Shown here piece after piece: positions 35,701-43,697 of a stretch of 64,000 bases of DNA. Each line of letters starts with the position of its first letter. Position 1 is the stretch's first letter. The notes below the pieces were generated by a model. That model was not told where the DNA came from. It was given only the letters and a program-made list of their open reading frames with translations, and did no database searches. A program made the position numbers and the translations under genes. This stretch comes from RBG-16-49-21 sp040768125 (GTDB taxonomy: Bacteria; Spirochaetota; UBA4802; UBA5550). The stretch spans positions 1,678,956 to 1,742,955 of the forward strand of contig JAXGNG010000001.1 in the NCBI GenBank assembly GCA_040768125.1, written 5' to 3'.

Positions 35701-36076
35701 CCCCCTGGCCAACAGCGTCACCCCCCACTACGGCATGGAGTCGTCGGACCTGCTTTCATCGCTGAATTCCGTGGCCGGCGTGGATTTCGCGCGCCTGGCC
35801 CCCAACGGGACCACGGTGACCTTCACCATCGACGCGGCGCTCTTCCAGGGCGATGAGGGGGTGAGGAACCTGGCGCGGATCATCGAGACATTCTTCAAGA
35901 AGGGCGGGATGCAGTTCCAGCCCAACGTCATCAACCGGGAGATCCTCCTCGAGGCGTACCGCAACCCGGAGAAGTATCCCTTCCTCCTGGTGCGCGTCGC
36001 GGGGTACTGCGCCTATTTCAACGATCTGTCCGATGAACTGAAAAAGAGGATCATCAACAGGACCTACTATTCGTAG
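32732..36076 (+). CDS. Radical-SAM activase fused to a glycyl radical enzyme
   Basis: 1,114 residues from ATG 32732, with AGGAG six bases upstream. Residues 30-300 are a PflA-like activase: C55-A-L-R-C59-R-W-C62 for the 4Fe-4S/SAM cluster and TLSGGDPLLQ; the ferredoxin insert of many GRE activases is absent. Residues 320-1114 are a complete glycyl radical enzyme: active-site Cys715 and Glu717 in GCVEP, and the radical Gly1091 in RVAGYCAYF near the C-terminus. The Cys-x-Glu motif points to the dehydratase/C-N or C-O lyase group rather than pyruvate formate-lyase or alkyl-succinate synthases. Normally the two are separate genes. The enzyme would be oxygen-sensitive. Substrate unknown; no microcompartment genes lie nearby. 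Confidence 0.93.
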   Translation: MESAQALRTPTPGTLVIPAKKRQKSAGERPRVLKIQRTCVYDGPGIRTVIFFQGCALRCRWCQNPEALTYQPELAPDSDYSITDIVEIVLRDRDYYRKTGGGVTLSGGDPLLQNPDSLVPLLKKLKKEKVHIAAETSLHVPWKNVVRVAPHVDLFLVDLKVVGDDTLHAELTGQDGTLIRSNIEKLMARNAGIRFRMVVVPGLNDSERHIRAAARYLKSLGHDSIELLKYHDMYEEKALRLGLVRESLGIAPEESLEALKTAADVFRSLRIRVEAIDLEPGRERALFTGRVHAIQKAIRESDHHLCFEVSRLKTDFYKKNGFSKPAHIHRAERLAHVLTNKEIIVYPEELLVGNFTSKRKGGQVWEEHYGSLFVSILHQINRQKPVSFKCSFRDKLAFYFKIFPFWMRRSLLGRVNRKVSDLVLTVARASEMNAGFNNNMAAIAHFIVNFERLLELGTTGMIEEIRAAQREKPDNNQDFYNGAVIALEAIEAFAGRYADRLGEMALAESDENRRRELEAMAAVCRHVPKHPARTLHEALQCMLFLQIALCLESYENAVSFGRLDQILYPYYARDRKAGRITYEEAKELVALFILKMDEVILVNDGDTYLGIGKLFETMSTDQSVTVGGLGKDGRDGTNDVTYMLLDVCELQPYAVNMTARLHAKSPAAYVERLAEVYINGAPMPALYNDEIYLDTLRRHYPTSVEQARNYSIVGCVEPNASDDHYGNTDCANVNVVLPFLQALKGEEDDLWNYGFAEQLDKIVSKFIEYTFRRDNAFSRFVLSRYTRRRNRRKTRKAARSCNPPANMDELLERFQNRLNVLTSSILADHQRIEGEIRKNFPTPLASSLSPGCVASGKDVNEGGATFNSSGIQGVGITDAADSLHAIDQVVFKKGLYTLREVIEAIDHDFEGDRHGAVRKALLAVPKFGHDGSPEAVEWVNRVLEIYVKALDSVANPPRDGIYTAGYYALNVNDVYGAKTPSLPSGRLRGVPLANSVTPHYGMESSDLLSSLNSVAGVDFARLAPNGTTVTFTIDAALFQGDEGVRNLARIIETFFKKGGMQFQPNVINREILLEAYRNPEKYPFLLVRVAGYCAYFNDLSDELKKRIINRTYYS

Positions 36077-36436
36077 GGTGCTTGATGGGAATAACATCGC
36101 AGCCGGTGAGCCTGTGATGACATCGCATTTATGTGCATCTTTAACGTATTGCGGATAACGCGTGTGTTAATATGCAGGTTGTTCTACCTCAGTTCCGTGA
36201 ACGGTCTCTAGGTAAAGTTACGGCACAACTATATTCATCCAATCAACATCCCAGATAGAAATGAAATGACCACACCTAATACAATAATTGTATCCATATA
36301 GGAACTTGCACCGTATTCAGTCTGGGGCCAGGTGTAACAATGCGTTTTATCTGAATCATTATGGGAGGAGAAAAGAGTTATTTCAACACAAAAAGCACTG
36401 GACAGCGGCCTTGAAATTTTCCCATATTAGTACAAT
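36077..36436. other. Gene-free stretch with second copy of the relic element
   Basis: AT-rich sequence without a credible gene. It contains, at about 36380-36420, the diverged partner of the element at 25050-25087; here one frame reads QHKKHWTAALKF. A GGGAGGAG ribosome-like sequence at 36362-36369 is not followed by a usable start, which is consistent with remains of a disrupted gene. Confidence 0.4.
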
Positions 36437-36745
36437 ATGGGATTCAAGACCAGCCTCAAACGAACATTCTATGATCGAAAGACCGGCATGGTGCCTGAAG
36501 ACCGCCTCGAGAAACTCATGCCCAATGTGCGCATCAAAGGGCCCCTCATCATCAGTGTGAAGCACCGCCACATGCTCGTTATCGGGTTCGATGATGTGAA
36601 AAGGTTTCTTTACATAAGAGAACCCTCGGACCCGAAGATGCCGACCGTGGATTATACCGTTTTTATCAACCGAAACAGCCTCTGGCGCCGAAATAACCCC
36701 GATCGGAGCGGATGGGACGGCCGGTACCTTGCCGTGTGGAAATAG
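36437..36745 (+). pseudogene. Probable C-terminal remnant of a C39/papain-like peptidase-type protein
   Basis: 102 residues with protein-like composition. The core KGPLIISVKHRHMLVIGFDD followed by LYIREPSDPKMP and a C-terminal Trp-rich segment resembles the second half of papain-like C39/AvrRpt2-type domains, where GP-L-x-V, a catalytic His and a DP motif occur in this order. The half that would carry the catalytic Cys is missing, and the ATG has no Shine-Dalgarno sequence; an in-frame TAG lies three codons upstream. It is therefore most likely a truncated remnant, though a small intact gene cannot be ruled out. Confidence 0.35.
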
Positions 36746-36931
36746 TTCAGCTCGCATATTCGCTGTGCATAACGCTCCTTGTGGTTTTCGCGGCTGTCGC
36801 ACGAGATCAGCAAATTCAAGGAGATTGCGCCGCCTTCTGCGAATGACGTCCGTCCCCGTCTTGGCGCGGACTTTCATGCTGGCTTCGATGGTTTTGTTCA
36901 TGATCAAAGTTTTTTTAAGGAATGAATTTCT

Positions 36932-39067
36932 ATGGCACTATCATTAACACCCGGTAAAAATTGTTGGCGGATAGAACATGCCGATAAACTCAGTTTCATT
37001 ATTGACGGTGCCGCTTACTTTCGTTTACTCAGGATGGTCCTGATGCGTGCGCGCCACAGCGTTTACATTTTAAGCTGGGACATCGACAGTCGCGTGGAGT
37101 TGGTTCGTGGTGGCGTCAATGACGGATATCCCACCATGCTGGGAGATCTTTTAAACCATTGCGCGAAGCGGAGACCGGGCCTTCATCTGTACGTGCTTAA
37201 CTGGGACTTCGCCATGATTTTGGCAATGAACCGTGAATGGCTTCCAATCTATCAACTTGATTGGAAAACACACCGGCGTGTACACTTTGCCCTGAGCAGT
37301 TATCATGCAAGCGGTGCATCCCTGCACCAGAAGATTGTTGTGGTAGACGATGAGATTGCTTTCATCGGCGGACTTGATCTTACCATGGGACGCTGGGACA
37401 CGACGGAGCACAAACCTGATAACGAAAACCGGGATATCATTGATAATAAGATATCCAGACCATATCATGATATTCAGATCATGGTAAGCGGAAATGCAGC
37501 AGCTGCCATGGCGGACCTGGCACGGGATCAATGGAAAAAGGCGACAGGAAAAACCCCTCGAAGCGCGGGGAACAGGAAGCACGACGATCTCTGGCCAGGT
37601 GATGTTGAACCTGACATGGAGGACATCGACGTGGCGCTGGCAAGGACGCAGGCCGAGTATAAAGAGCAGGCTGAAATTCGCGAGATACAGGAGTTTTACA
37701 GACAGGCAATACTTGACGCGCGGGATTATATCTATATTGAAAACCAATATTTTACCGCGCCTGTAATAGCCGATTCTATTCAAGCAAAACTTGAAGAAAA
37801 AAATGGCCCTGAAATAGTGATGGTCTTTCCCAGAGAAACAGAGGGGTGGCTTTCACAGTTCACCATGGACGTTCTTAGAGCCAGACTGATACGCAGGTTG
37901 CAGAAGCATGATACCTATGCAAGATTAAAGGTGCTGTATCCGGAATCACCTACTCATGGAGATGTATCCATAAATGTTCACGCCAAGCTTATGATCGTTG
38001 ACGATAGAATTGTCACCGTAGGATCGGCAAATCTTAACAACAGGTCAATGGGCCTGGATAATGAATGCAACCTGATTGTTGACTCACAGGCACAGAAACA
38101 CGCCGAAACGGGAATCAGGAATTTCAGAAACAAGCTTCTTGCGGAACACCTGGGGACCAGTCCTGAAGTTGTCGATGAAACGGTAAAACAAAAAAAGTCG
38201 TTGATCGAATGTGTAGATGAGCTTACGAATACTGACAGGCGATATTTAAAGGAGCTTTCCCTGGAGGTTCCGGAAGAAATTGACCGGGTCGTTCCGGATA
38301 CAGACGTGGTTGACCCCGAATACCCCATTAAGCCGGAACTAATAGTCAAAAGACTTGTACCTGAAGCAGGCCACAAGCCTGCTCGAAAACGGATAGTTGC
38401 CTGGATTTTTTTAATCGCGTTAATAGCATCTCTGTCGGCAATGTGGCGATGGACGCCATTAAGCGAATGGTTAAACATTGACACTCTGTCAAATGGCATG
38501 TCAATGATTCGCGCTATCCCGGCAGCGCCCGTGCTTGTCATAGCTGTTTTTGTTCTTGCGGGTTTGATTGCCTTCCCCTTTACAATATTAATCATCGTAA
38601 CGGTACTCACCTTCGGTCCTGTTCAGGGTTTTATTCTTTCGTTGATTGGTGGTATTCTAAGCGCCCTGATAATATATTATCTTGGCGAACTCCTGGGCCG
38701 AACTACCGTACGCAGGCTTGCGGGTTCAAAACTCAACAAAATAAGTAAAACCATCGCGCGCCATGGCATTATTACCATTATGGCCGTACGCGTAATCCCG
38801 GTGGCGCCCTTTTCGGTGGTGAATCTGGTCGCAGGCGCGTCCCATATCAATTTTCGTGACTACTTTATTGGAACCATACTGGGAATGACCCCCGGGATGA
38901 TTGCCCTGACCCTTGTCACGACCAGGGTCAATGCAACCATAATGAATCCTGAGCCCCAAAACATCATACTGTTGATTGTAACCGTCGTTGTGGTTGTCCT
39001 TGCCGCTTATATGCTGGTACGCTGGCTAAGGAGAAAGTCAAAAGATGAACGGGAGGTAAATGGATAA
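36932..39067 (+). CDS. Phospholipase D-like protein fused to a VTT/DedA membrane domain
   Basis: 711 residues. Two HKD motifs are present: LHQKIVVVDDEIAFIGGLD (about residues 130-148) and VHAKLMIVDDRIVTVGSANL (about 350-369), so the phosphodiesterase site is complete. After a charged linker (about 430-485) come five to six transmembrane helices with the VTT/SNARE-associated motifs FPFTILIIVTVLTFGP and VIPVAPFSVVNLVAGAS (about 490-700). Such fusions are known and are thought to act on phospholipids or lipid precursors at the inner membrane. AAGGA lies 12 bases before the ATG. It overlaps the next gene by 8 bp, giving a two-gene unit. GC is lower than in the flanking enzymes. Confidence 0.92.
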   Translation: MALSLTPGKNCWRIEHADKLSFIIDGAAYFRLLRMVLMRARHSVYILSWDIDSRVELVRGGVNDGYPTMLGDLLNHCAKRRPGLHLYVLNWDFAMILAMNREWLPIYQLDWKTHRRVHFALSSYHASGASLHQKIVVVDDEIAFIGGLDLTMGRWDTTEHKPDNENRDIIDNKISRPYHDIQIMVSGNAAAAMADLARDQWKKATGKTPRSAGNRKHDDLWPGDVEPDMEDIDVALARTQAEYKEQAEIREIQEFYRQAILDARDYIYIENQYFTAPVIADSIQAKLEEKNGPEIVMVFPRETEGWLSQFTMDVLRARLIRRLQKHDTYARLKVLYPESPTHGDVSINVHAKLMIVDDRIVTVGSANLNNRSMGLDNECNLIVDSQAQKHAETGIRNFRNKLLAEHLGTSPEVVDETVKQKKSLIECVDELTNTDRRYLKELSLEVPEEIDRVVPDTDVVDPEYPIKPELIVKRLVPEAGHKPARKRIVAWIFLIALIASLSAMWRWTPLSEWLNIDTLSNGMSMIRAIPAAPVLVIAVFVLAGLIAFPFTILIIVTVLTFGPVQGFILSLIGGILSALIIYYLGELLGRTTVRRLAGSKLNKISKTIARHGIITIMAVRVIPVAPFSVVNLVAGASHINFRDYFIGTILGMTPGMIALTLVTTRVNATIMNPEPQNIILLIVTVVVVVLAAYMLVRWLRRKSKDEREVNG

Positions 39068-39809
39068 AAAACATCCGCTGCAATTCAACATCATGGATCA
39101 AAGATCGATCAAAATGGCGACATACAATATACACCGATGCATCGGCACCGACGGAAGATCAGATCCTGAAAGAATAATCCGTGTTTTGAAGGAACTGGAT
39201 TCCGATGTAATAGCGCTGCAGGAAGTTGAAACGGTGTATGACGGCGGCTTTGACCTGCTCAATGAATTCAGTAAAGAAACAGGCATGCATGCTGTGCCGG
39301 GCCCTACCATGTACAGCGCAGTCTCTGATTATGGAAACGCACTGCTCAGCAGATATGAGATACACGATCTTTTAAGAGTGGATATTAGCGTTAAGGACCG
39401 TGAGCCACGCGGCGCCCTGAGCGTTACCATTGATGAAGGTGAAAAAAAGATACACGTAATAGCCACGCATTTTGGCTTGTCCGCCAGGGAGCGCGCTGTA
39501 CAGGCCGAACGGTTGATTCAAGTAATAAAGGAGCAGAAGGCTGATATGTCTGTGTTGATGGGGGATTTGAATGAATGGTTTTATTTTTCCAGGTCGCTGA
39601 GGAGGATGAGAAAACACTTTCCCCGAACCGGATGTATTCGGACCTTTCCGTCCGGTTTTCCTTTGCTGGCTCTTGATAAAATATTAGTGGATGCGCGTTG
39701 TATGATGCGGAATCAGATGTCTGTAAAAAGCGAATTTACCAGGATAGCCTCCGACCATCTTCCTTTGAGGGTTGAAATATTTTTCCATTCCGCAGGCGAG
39801 GTCATGTGA
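39060..39809 (+). CDS. Endonuclease/exonuclease/phosphatase (EEP) family protein
   Basis: 249 residues. The metal-dependent EEP fold is shown by TYNIHRCIG, the catalytic Glu in IALQEVE, the His in ATHFGL, GDLNEW and the terminal SDHLPL. No signal peptide is evident, so it is cytosolic. It is translationally coupled to the PLD-VTT gene (GGGAGG just before the overlapping ATG). The same pairing of a PLD-like and an EEP protein occurs in other bacteria, and some EEP proteins hydrolyse phospholipid head groups, so a joint role in lipid turnover is plausible. DNA is an alternative substrate. Confidence 0.88.
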   Translation: MDKKHPLQFNIMDQRSIKMATYNIHRCIGTDGRSDPERIIRVLKELDSDVIALQEVETVYDGGFDLLNEFSKETGMHAVPGPTMYSAVSDYGNALLSRYEIHDLLRVDISVKDREPRGALSVTIDEGEKKIHVIATHFGLSARERAVQAERLIQVIKEQKADMSVLMGDLNEWFYFSRSLRRMRKHFPRTGCIRTFPSGFPLLALDKILVDARCMMRNQMSVKSEFTRIASDHLPLRVEIFFHSAGEVM

Positions 39810-39823
39810 CCTCGCCTGCGGAA
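39788..39823. terminator. 17-bp perfect hairpin over the end of the EEP gene
   Basis: A 17-bp left arm (39788-39804, beginning TTCCGCAGG) pairs exactly with 39807-39823 around a 2-nt loop. The structure includes the last six codons and the stop codon (TGA 39807-39809). There is no downstream T-tract. It probably terminates or stabilises the PLD-EEP transcript. Confidence 0.6.
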
Positions 39824-39930
39824 ACCTTGAAGGGGCGACACAACATAATGCCCACAAGTTCGTTAAGAAAAATTATAAAATAAGCATAAATGTAATTGAA
39901 AAATCATGAAACAGTGCTCCACTAGCACAC

Positions 39931-40332
39931 ATGAAGAAGAATATCATTAAAGGAAGAAACGCCGCGATACTGAAGGCGGTGATGAACGCCATCATACCTC
40001 GCGGCGGGGCCTTCGGGCCAGGCGCCGCGGATTACGACCTCCTGCCCCGCGTGGAGGCCATCGTGAGAAGCTACGATCCGTGGATACGCTCCCTCTTTCC
40101 CCTGATGCTCTCCTACATCCAGTTCACCGCGCTTCTGCGCCACGGAAGGGTTTTTTCGCGCCTCCGTGAAGACCGCGCCATGGCCTTTCTCCATGGCATG
40201 GAGACGAGTCCCTTCTTTTATAGGCGCATGATCATCCTTCTGATGAAGCTGGTGACCATGCTCGCCTTCTATGAAGACGACGGGGTGTCGCGCCTCACCG
40301 GCTATGTCCACGGCTGCGATGAGGGAAGGTAG
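39931..40332 (+). CDS. Gluconate 2-dehydrogenase subunit 3-like small subunit
   Basis: 133 residues. The pattern AAILKAVMNAIIPRGGAFGPGA, a helical middle and FLHGMETSP match the small 'subunit 3' family that partners GMC-type dehydrogenases (gluconate or glucose dehydrogenase). It immediately precedes a GMC oxidoreductase gene, 51 bp away, which supports the pairing. Known relatives often carry a Tat signal and help export the flavoprotein; none is visible here, so this complex is probably cytosolic or membrane-associated. A good Shine-Dalgarno sequence is not evident before the ATG. Confidence 0.75.
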   Translation: MKKNIIKGRNAAILKAVMNAIIPRGGAFGPGAADYDLLPRVEAIVRSYDPWIRSLFPLMLSYIQFTALLRHGRVFSRLREDRAMAFLHGMETSPFFYRRMIILLMKLVTMLAFYEDDGVSRLTGYVHGCDEGR

Positions 40333-40383
40333 CATGCCGCGGAAGAAAGGAACCAACCATGATGCCGTTCAGGGGAAGCAATC

Positions 40384-41925
40384 ATGATCGTGACCTATAA
40401 CGAATACTCGGGGGACATGCGGGAGCGCTGCGACGTCTGCGTCATCGGCAGCGGTCCCGGCGGCGGAGTCGTGGCCAAGGAGCTCGCCGAAAAGGGGCGC
40501 CGCGTGGTCCTCCTCGAGGAGGGTGGGCACTTCACCGTGGACGACTGGGACGGCAGGCCCGCGAAGGGGCTCGTCGAGATGTACCGGAGCGGCGGGTCCA
40601 CGGGTACGCTCGGCAATCCCTTCATCTCCCTCACCCTGGGGAAATGCATCGGCGGCACCAGCACCGTGAACTCCGCCACCTGCTTCCGTACTCCCGGGAG
40701 AATACTGAGGAAATGGCGCCAAGAGCTGGGCCTCGGGGCGATGAGCGAGGAGACCATGGATCCCTATTTCGACCGGGTGGAGAGGATCGTGAACGTCACC
40801 GAGCTTCCCTGGGACCTCCTGGGGAACAACGCGAAGGTGGTGAAGCGGGGGTGCGACCGCCTGGGCTACACCTGCAGGCCCCTGCGCCACAACGTGAAGG
40901 AGTGCAAGGGGTGCGGTCCCTGCCAGTTCGGGTGCCAGGAAAACGCCAAGCAGAGCGTGAACGTCACCTACGTTCCCATGGCGGACCGCTTCGGCGCCAG
41001 GATATTCGCGAACTGCCGCGCCGAGCGCCTGGTGATACGCGACGGAAAGGTCGCCGGCGTGGAGGCGCGGGCCATTGACCCGAAAACGGGCAAGCGCGCC
41101 TGGCGCGTTTCCGTGGAGTGCGACGCTGTCGTGGTGGCCTGCGGTTCCCTCATCACGCCTTCCTTCCTGAAATGGAACGGCCTCAGGAACCGCCACGTCG
41201 GAAGGCACCTCCAGATCCATCCCGCGAGCAGGGTTGTGGCCCTCATGGACGAAGAGGTGAAGGGCTGGAAGGGGGTGTCCCAGGGAGCCTACATCGACGA
41301 CTTCGAGGACGAGGGGATCATGATGGAAGGGGTGATGGTGCACCCCTCGCTCCTCCTGGCCGCCATGCCCGGCGTGGGGCACGCGCACAAGGAGATGGCC
41401 GCGCGCTACAACAACCTCGCCGCCTTCGGCGTCATGGTCCACGACGAGACCGAGGGGAGGGTGCTCAGGGGTTACCGTCCAGAGAAGAGGGGCGGGATCC
41501 TGGCCACCTATTTCATTCGGCGGGGCGACGCGGAGAAGTTGAAAAGGGGAATTGTGTACCTGGCGAAGATATTTTTCGCCGCCGGGGCACGGGAGGTCTA
41601 CACCGCGATTTCGAAGATGCCGGTGCTCCGCTCCGTTGAAGATGCCGAAAAACTCCTGAAGATGCGCTTACGGCCAAACCAGATCGAGACCATGGCCTTC
41701 CACCCCCTGGGGACCTGCCGCATGGCGGCCTCCCCCGGGGACGGGGCGGTGAGCGGAACCGGCGAGTCCTTCGAGGTGAAGAACCTCTATGTCGCCGACG
41801 GGAGCGTGATCCCCACCTCACTCGGAGTGAATCCCCAGATCACCATCATGGCCGTGGCGAACTATATCGCGGATTGCGTGGACCGCGGGCTTGGCGGCGC
41901 CGGGGAGGAGATACCGGCGCGGTGA
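40384..41925 (+). CDS. GMC-family FAD oxidoreductase with ferredoxin-like cysteine motif
   Basis: 513 residues. FAD motif VIGSGPGGGVVAKELAEKG near the N-terminus, the GMC segment CIGGTSTVNSATCFR, and C-terminal HPLGTCRMA and NPQITIMAVANYIAD. Cysteines 174, 177, 180 and 184 (CKGCGPCQFGC) have exactly the spacing seen in the other GMC enzyme of this window (C185-C195) and of a 4Fe-4S ferredoxin. FAD-glucose dehydrogenases with a small subunit of the preceding type carry an Fe-S cluster in this region, so electron transfer through a cluster is likely but inferred. Substrate: an alcohol, sugar or sterol. Confidence 0.9.
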   Translation: MIVTYNEYSGDMRERCDVCVIGSGPGGGVVAKELAEKGRRVVLLEEGGHFTVDDWDGRPAKGLVEMYRSGGSTGTLGNPFISLTLGKCIGGTSTVNSATCFRTPGRILRKWRQELGLGAMSEETMDPYFDRVERIVNVTELPWDLLGNNAKVVKRGCDRLGYTCRPLRHNVKECKGCGPCQFGCQENAKQSVNVTYVPMADRFGARIFANCRAERLVIRDGKVAGVEARAIDPKTGKRAWRVSVECDAVVVACGSLITPSFLKWNGLRNRHVGRHLQIHPASRVVALMDEEVKGWKGVSQGAYIDDFEDEGIMMEGVMVHPSLLLAAMPGVGHAHKEMAARYNNLAAFGVMVHDETEGRVLRGYRPEKRGGILATYFIRRGDAEKLKRGIVYLAKIFFAAGAREVYTAISKMPVLRSVEDAEKLLKMRLRPNQIETMAFHPLGTCRMAASPGDGAVSGTGESFEVKNLYVADGSVIPTSLGVNPQITIMAVANYIADCVDRGLGGAGEEIPAR

Positions 41926-41943
41926 GGGGGCGTTCACCCGTCA

Positions 41944-42765
41944 TTAATCGTCTTTGAATATCTCCGGGTAGAGCTTTTTCTGGCAGTCGGGGCAGAGGCT
42001 GTGGGTGAAGAGCATCTCCCTGTTCTCGCGCAGGTAGGTCTCGATGGAAACCCATGACTCCCGATCGCCGGGCGCTCCTTCCCCGTTCCTGATTTTCTTG
42101 CAGTTCGAGCATATGGGGAGAAGACGCTCGATCTCACGGAGCCTCCGCGACGCCTCCCTCAACCGGCGCATGTCGCGCGCCAGCGCGGCGATCAGCGCGC
42201 CGATGACAATGAGTATGGCCGATGCCACGATCAGGCCGAGTATCACCTGGTCCCGCGAGGCATGCCTCTGTATTTGCAAGACCGTCCTGTCGATGGAATC
42301 GAGAAGCTCGACGTTCTTTTCCAGAACATACCGGAGTGAACGCTCGTCCCTGTCGCTGATGAAGCGTTCCAGGTTGGTCCTGAAGGGCTTCCAGCGTTCG
42401 AAAATATCCCCGAGCAGACGCGCGGTCTCCCTGTCCTCGGTCATGGGAAGCTCGCGTCTCTCCATTCCCTCGATGTCAAGCTGGACCGGACCCCCCATGG
42501 TCGCGGCGTGCAGCGATGAATGGAAAATTCTGATCGATGCGCGCACGGTTTCGCCGGGCACGGCGCCTTCCCGGTAGAGGAGCGCATCCTTTGTGATCTT
42601 CTGGGTCAGCATGCGGAGGCGCCCCACGCCGTTGACACGCGCGTAATCGTCAATCTGGTCGCTCACGAGGGCGTATAGCGCGATGGAGTACGCCGCGATA
42701 ACGGCGGCGACAAGGATGTAGCGCATATAAATGAGGGGATATCGCGGTTTTGATCCTCGTTTCAT
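41944..42765 (-). CDS. Membrane sensor with PilJ-like helical domain and C-terminal zinc-ribbon-like motif
   Basis: 273 residues. A transmembrane helix (RYILVAAVIAAYSIALYAL) precedes an extracytoplasmic PilJ/type IV-pilus-MCP-like four-helix domain (GVGRLRMLTQKITKDALL). A second transmembrane helix (VILGLIVASAILIVIGALIAAL) is followed by a short coiled coil and the conserved C-terminal block LLPICSNCKKIRNGEG to LCPDCQKKLYPE. That block is widespread at the end of bacterial sensor proteins, and its four Cys probably bind metal. No kinase, cyclase or MCP output is present, so it is a truncated or adaptor-type sensor. The start has no clear Shine-Dalgarno sequence. Confidence 0.75.
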   Translation of the reverse strand: MKRGSKPRYPLIYMRYILVAAVIAAYSIALYALVSDQIDDYARVNGVGRLRMLTQKITKDALLYREGAVPGETVRASIRIFHSSLHAATMGGPVQLDIEGMERRELPMTEDRETARLLGDIFERWKPFRTNLERFISDRDERSLRYVLEKNVELLDSIDRTVLQIQRHASRDQVILGLIVASAILIVIGALIAALARDMRRLREASRRLREIERLLPICSNCKKIRNGEGAPGDRESWVSIETYLRENREMLFTHSLCPDCQKKLYPEIFKDD

Positions 42766-42857
42766 CTTCGAAGGTCCGTGAGGCTCATCATGCCACTTTT
42801 TATACGGACGTTCCCGGAAAATTTGTTACACCATCGCATCAACGAAAGAGGCCCCGG

Positions 42858-43697
42858 CTATTTCACTTCGGTGAAGCCTTTTCCCTCCCACCGGTAGGTT
42901 TTTTTCTCGATCTTCGTCACCCTGTATTCCTTCGCCTCCTCGTTGAACTCTTCGTGCGTGGTGAAGACGACGACGCAGTCCTTCACCCCTTCTTTTTCGT
43001 CGGGGAAGACCGGCTTTGATATGACGTGGAACACCCCGGCCTCCACCATGCTGAGCGTCTTCACTCCCTGGTAAAGCGCGGTGCCGTCGTGGATGACGAG
43101 GACCGTGCCGAAGGGATAGCCGCATGCCGGGTAGTTGAACGAGAGGGCGATCACATTGGTAACGCCCTTCAGCCCCCTCCCGCCGTGTAGTTCCGCCGTA
43201 ACCGAGTAGTCATAGGTGCCGTCCTGGTTGAGAAGCCCCGGGGGATTGAATTCAACCTTCCCCGCGACGGCTCCTCCCCGGAGGAGGGTCACGCGGCAGG
43301 CGACCGAATTGTCCGATGTGACCGAGAGGCCGGCAAGAACGACTTCACCGCCACCGGCGTTCTTTAGATCCAGGGACGCGACGGATATCAGCCCTCCCCA
43401 GACAAACCCCTTCTTCTCGACGCCCCGATCCCCGAAGCTCACTCCGTACCAGGGCGCGTTGAGCCTGTTAATGGTTGAGGAGACGTCGCTTTTCGAGGTG
43501 ATCCTGAGCCTCGAGCCGATGGGGAGGGTGGCGATGACGGGACCCGAGAGGGACGGCGTGGAACGGATGTTCACCCGGTCCGCGGCAAGCCGCACCGTGG
43601 AGCCGTTCTGGAACGTGCCGAGCTGGTAGGGCCCGTCCGTGGCTGTGGGAGCAGGCGCAACGGCAAGAAGTATGGCGAAAAGAACCGGTAGTTTCAT
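42858..43697 (-). CDS. Secreted SH3-domain protein
   Basis: 279 residues from ATG 43697, which has GGAG seven bases upstream; the frame is open further upstream, but only this start puts a signal peptide (LPVLFAILLAVAPAPTA) at the N-terminus. A bacterial SH3-like domain covers about residues 35-105 (RLAADRVNIRSTPSLSGPVIATLPIGSRL). The rest is beta-rich and ends in KKTYRWEGKGFTEVK. SH3b domains often bind peptidoglycan peptides, so a periplasmic cell-wall role is plausible. The C-terminal part is not recognised. Confidence 0.75.
   Translation of the reverse strand: MKLPVLFAILLAVAPAPTATDGPYQLGTFQNGSTVRLAADRVNIRSTPSLSGPVIATLPIGSRLRITSKSDVSSTINRLNAPWYGVSFGDRGVEKKGFVWGGLISVASLDLKNAGGGEVVLAGLSVTSDNSVACRVTLLRGGAVAGKVEFNPPGLLNQDGTYDYSVTAELHGGRGLKGVTNVIALSFNYPACGYPFGTVLVIHDGTALYQGVKTLSMVEAGVFHVISKPVFPDEKEGVKDCVVVFTTHEEFNEEAKEYRVTKIEKKTYRWEGKGFTEVK

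Noticed and set aside
32732..36076. Benzylsuccinate/alkylsuccinate synthase as identity of the glycyl radical enzyme
   Set aside because: The active site reads GCVEP, with the Cys-x-Glu of dehydratase-type enzymes, and no succinate-synthase small subunits lie nearby, even though BbsAB-like and CoA-transferase-like genes occur in the same window.
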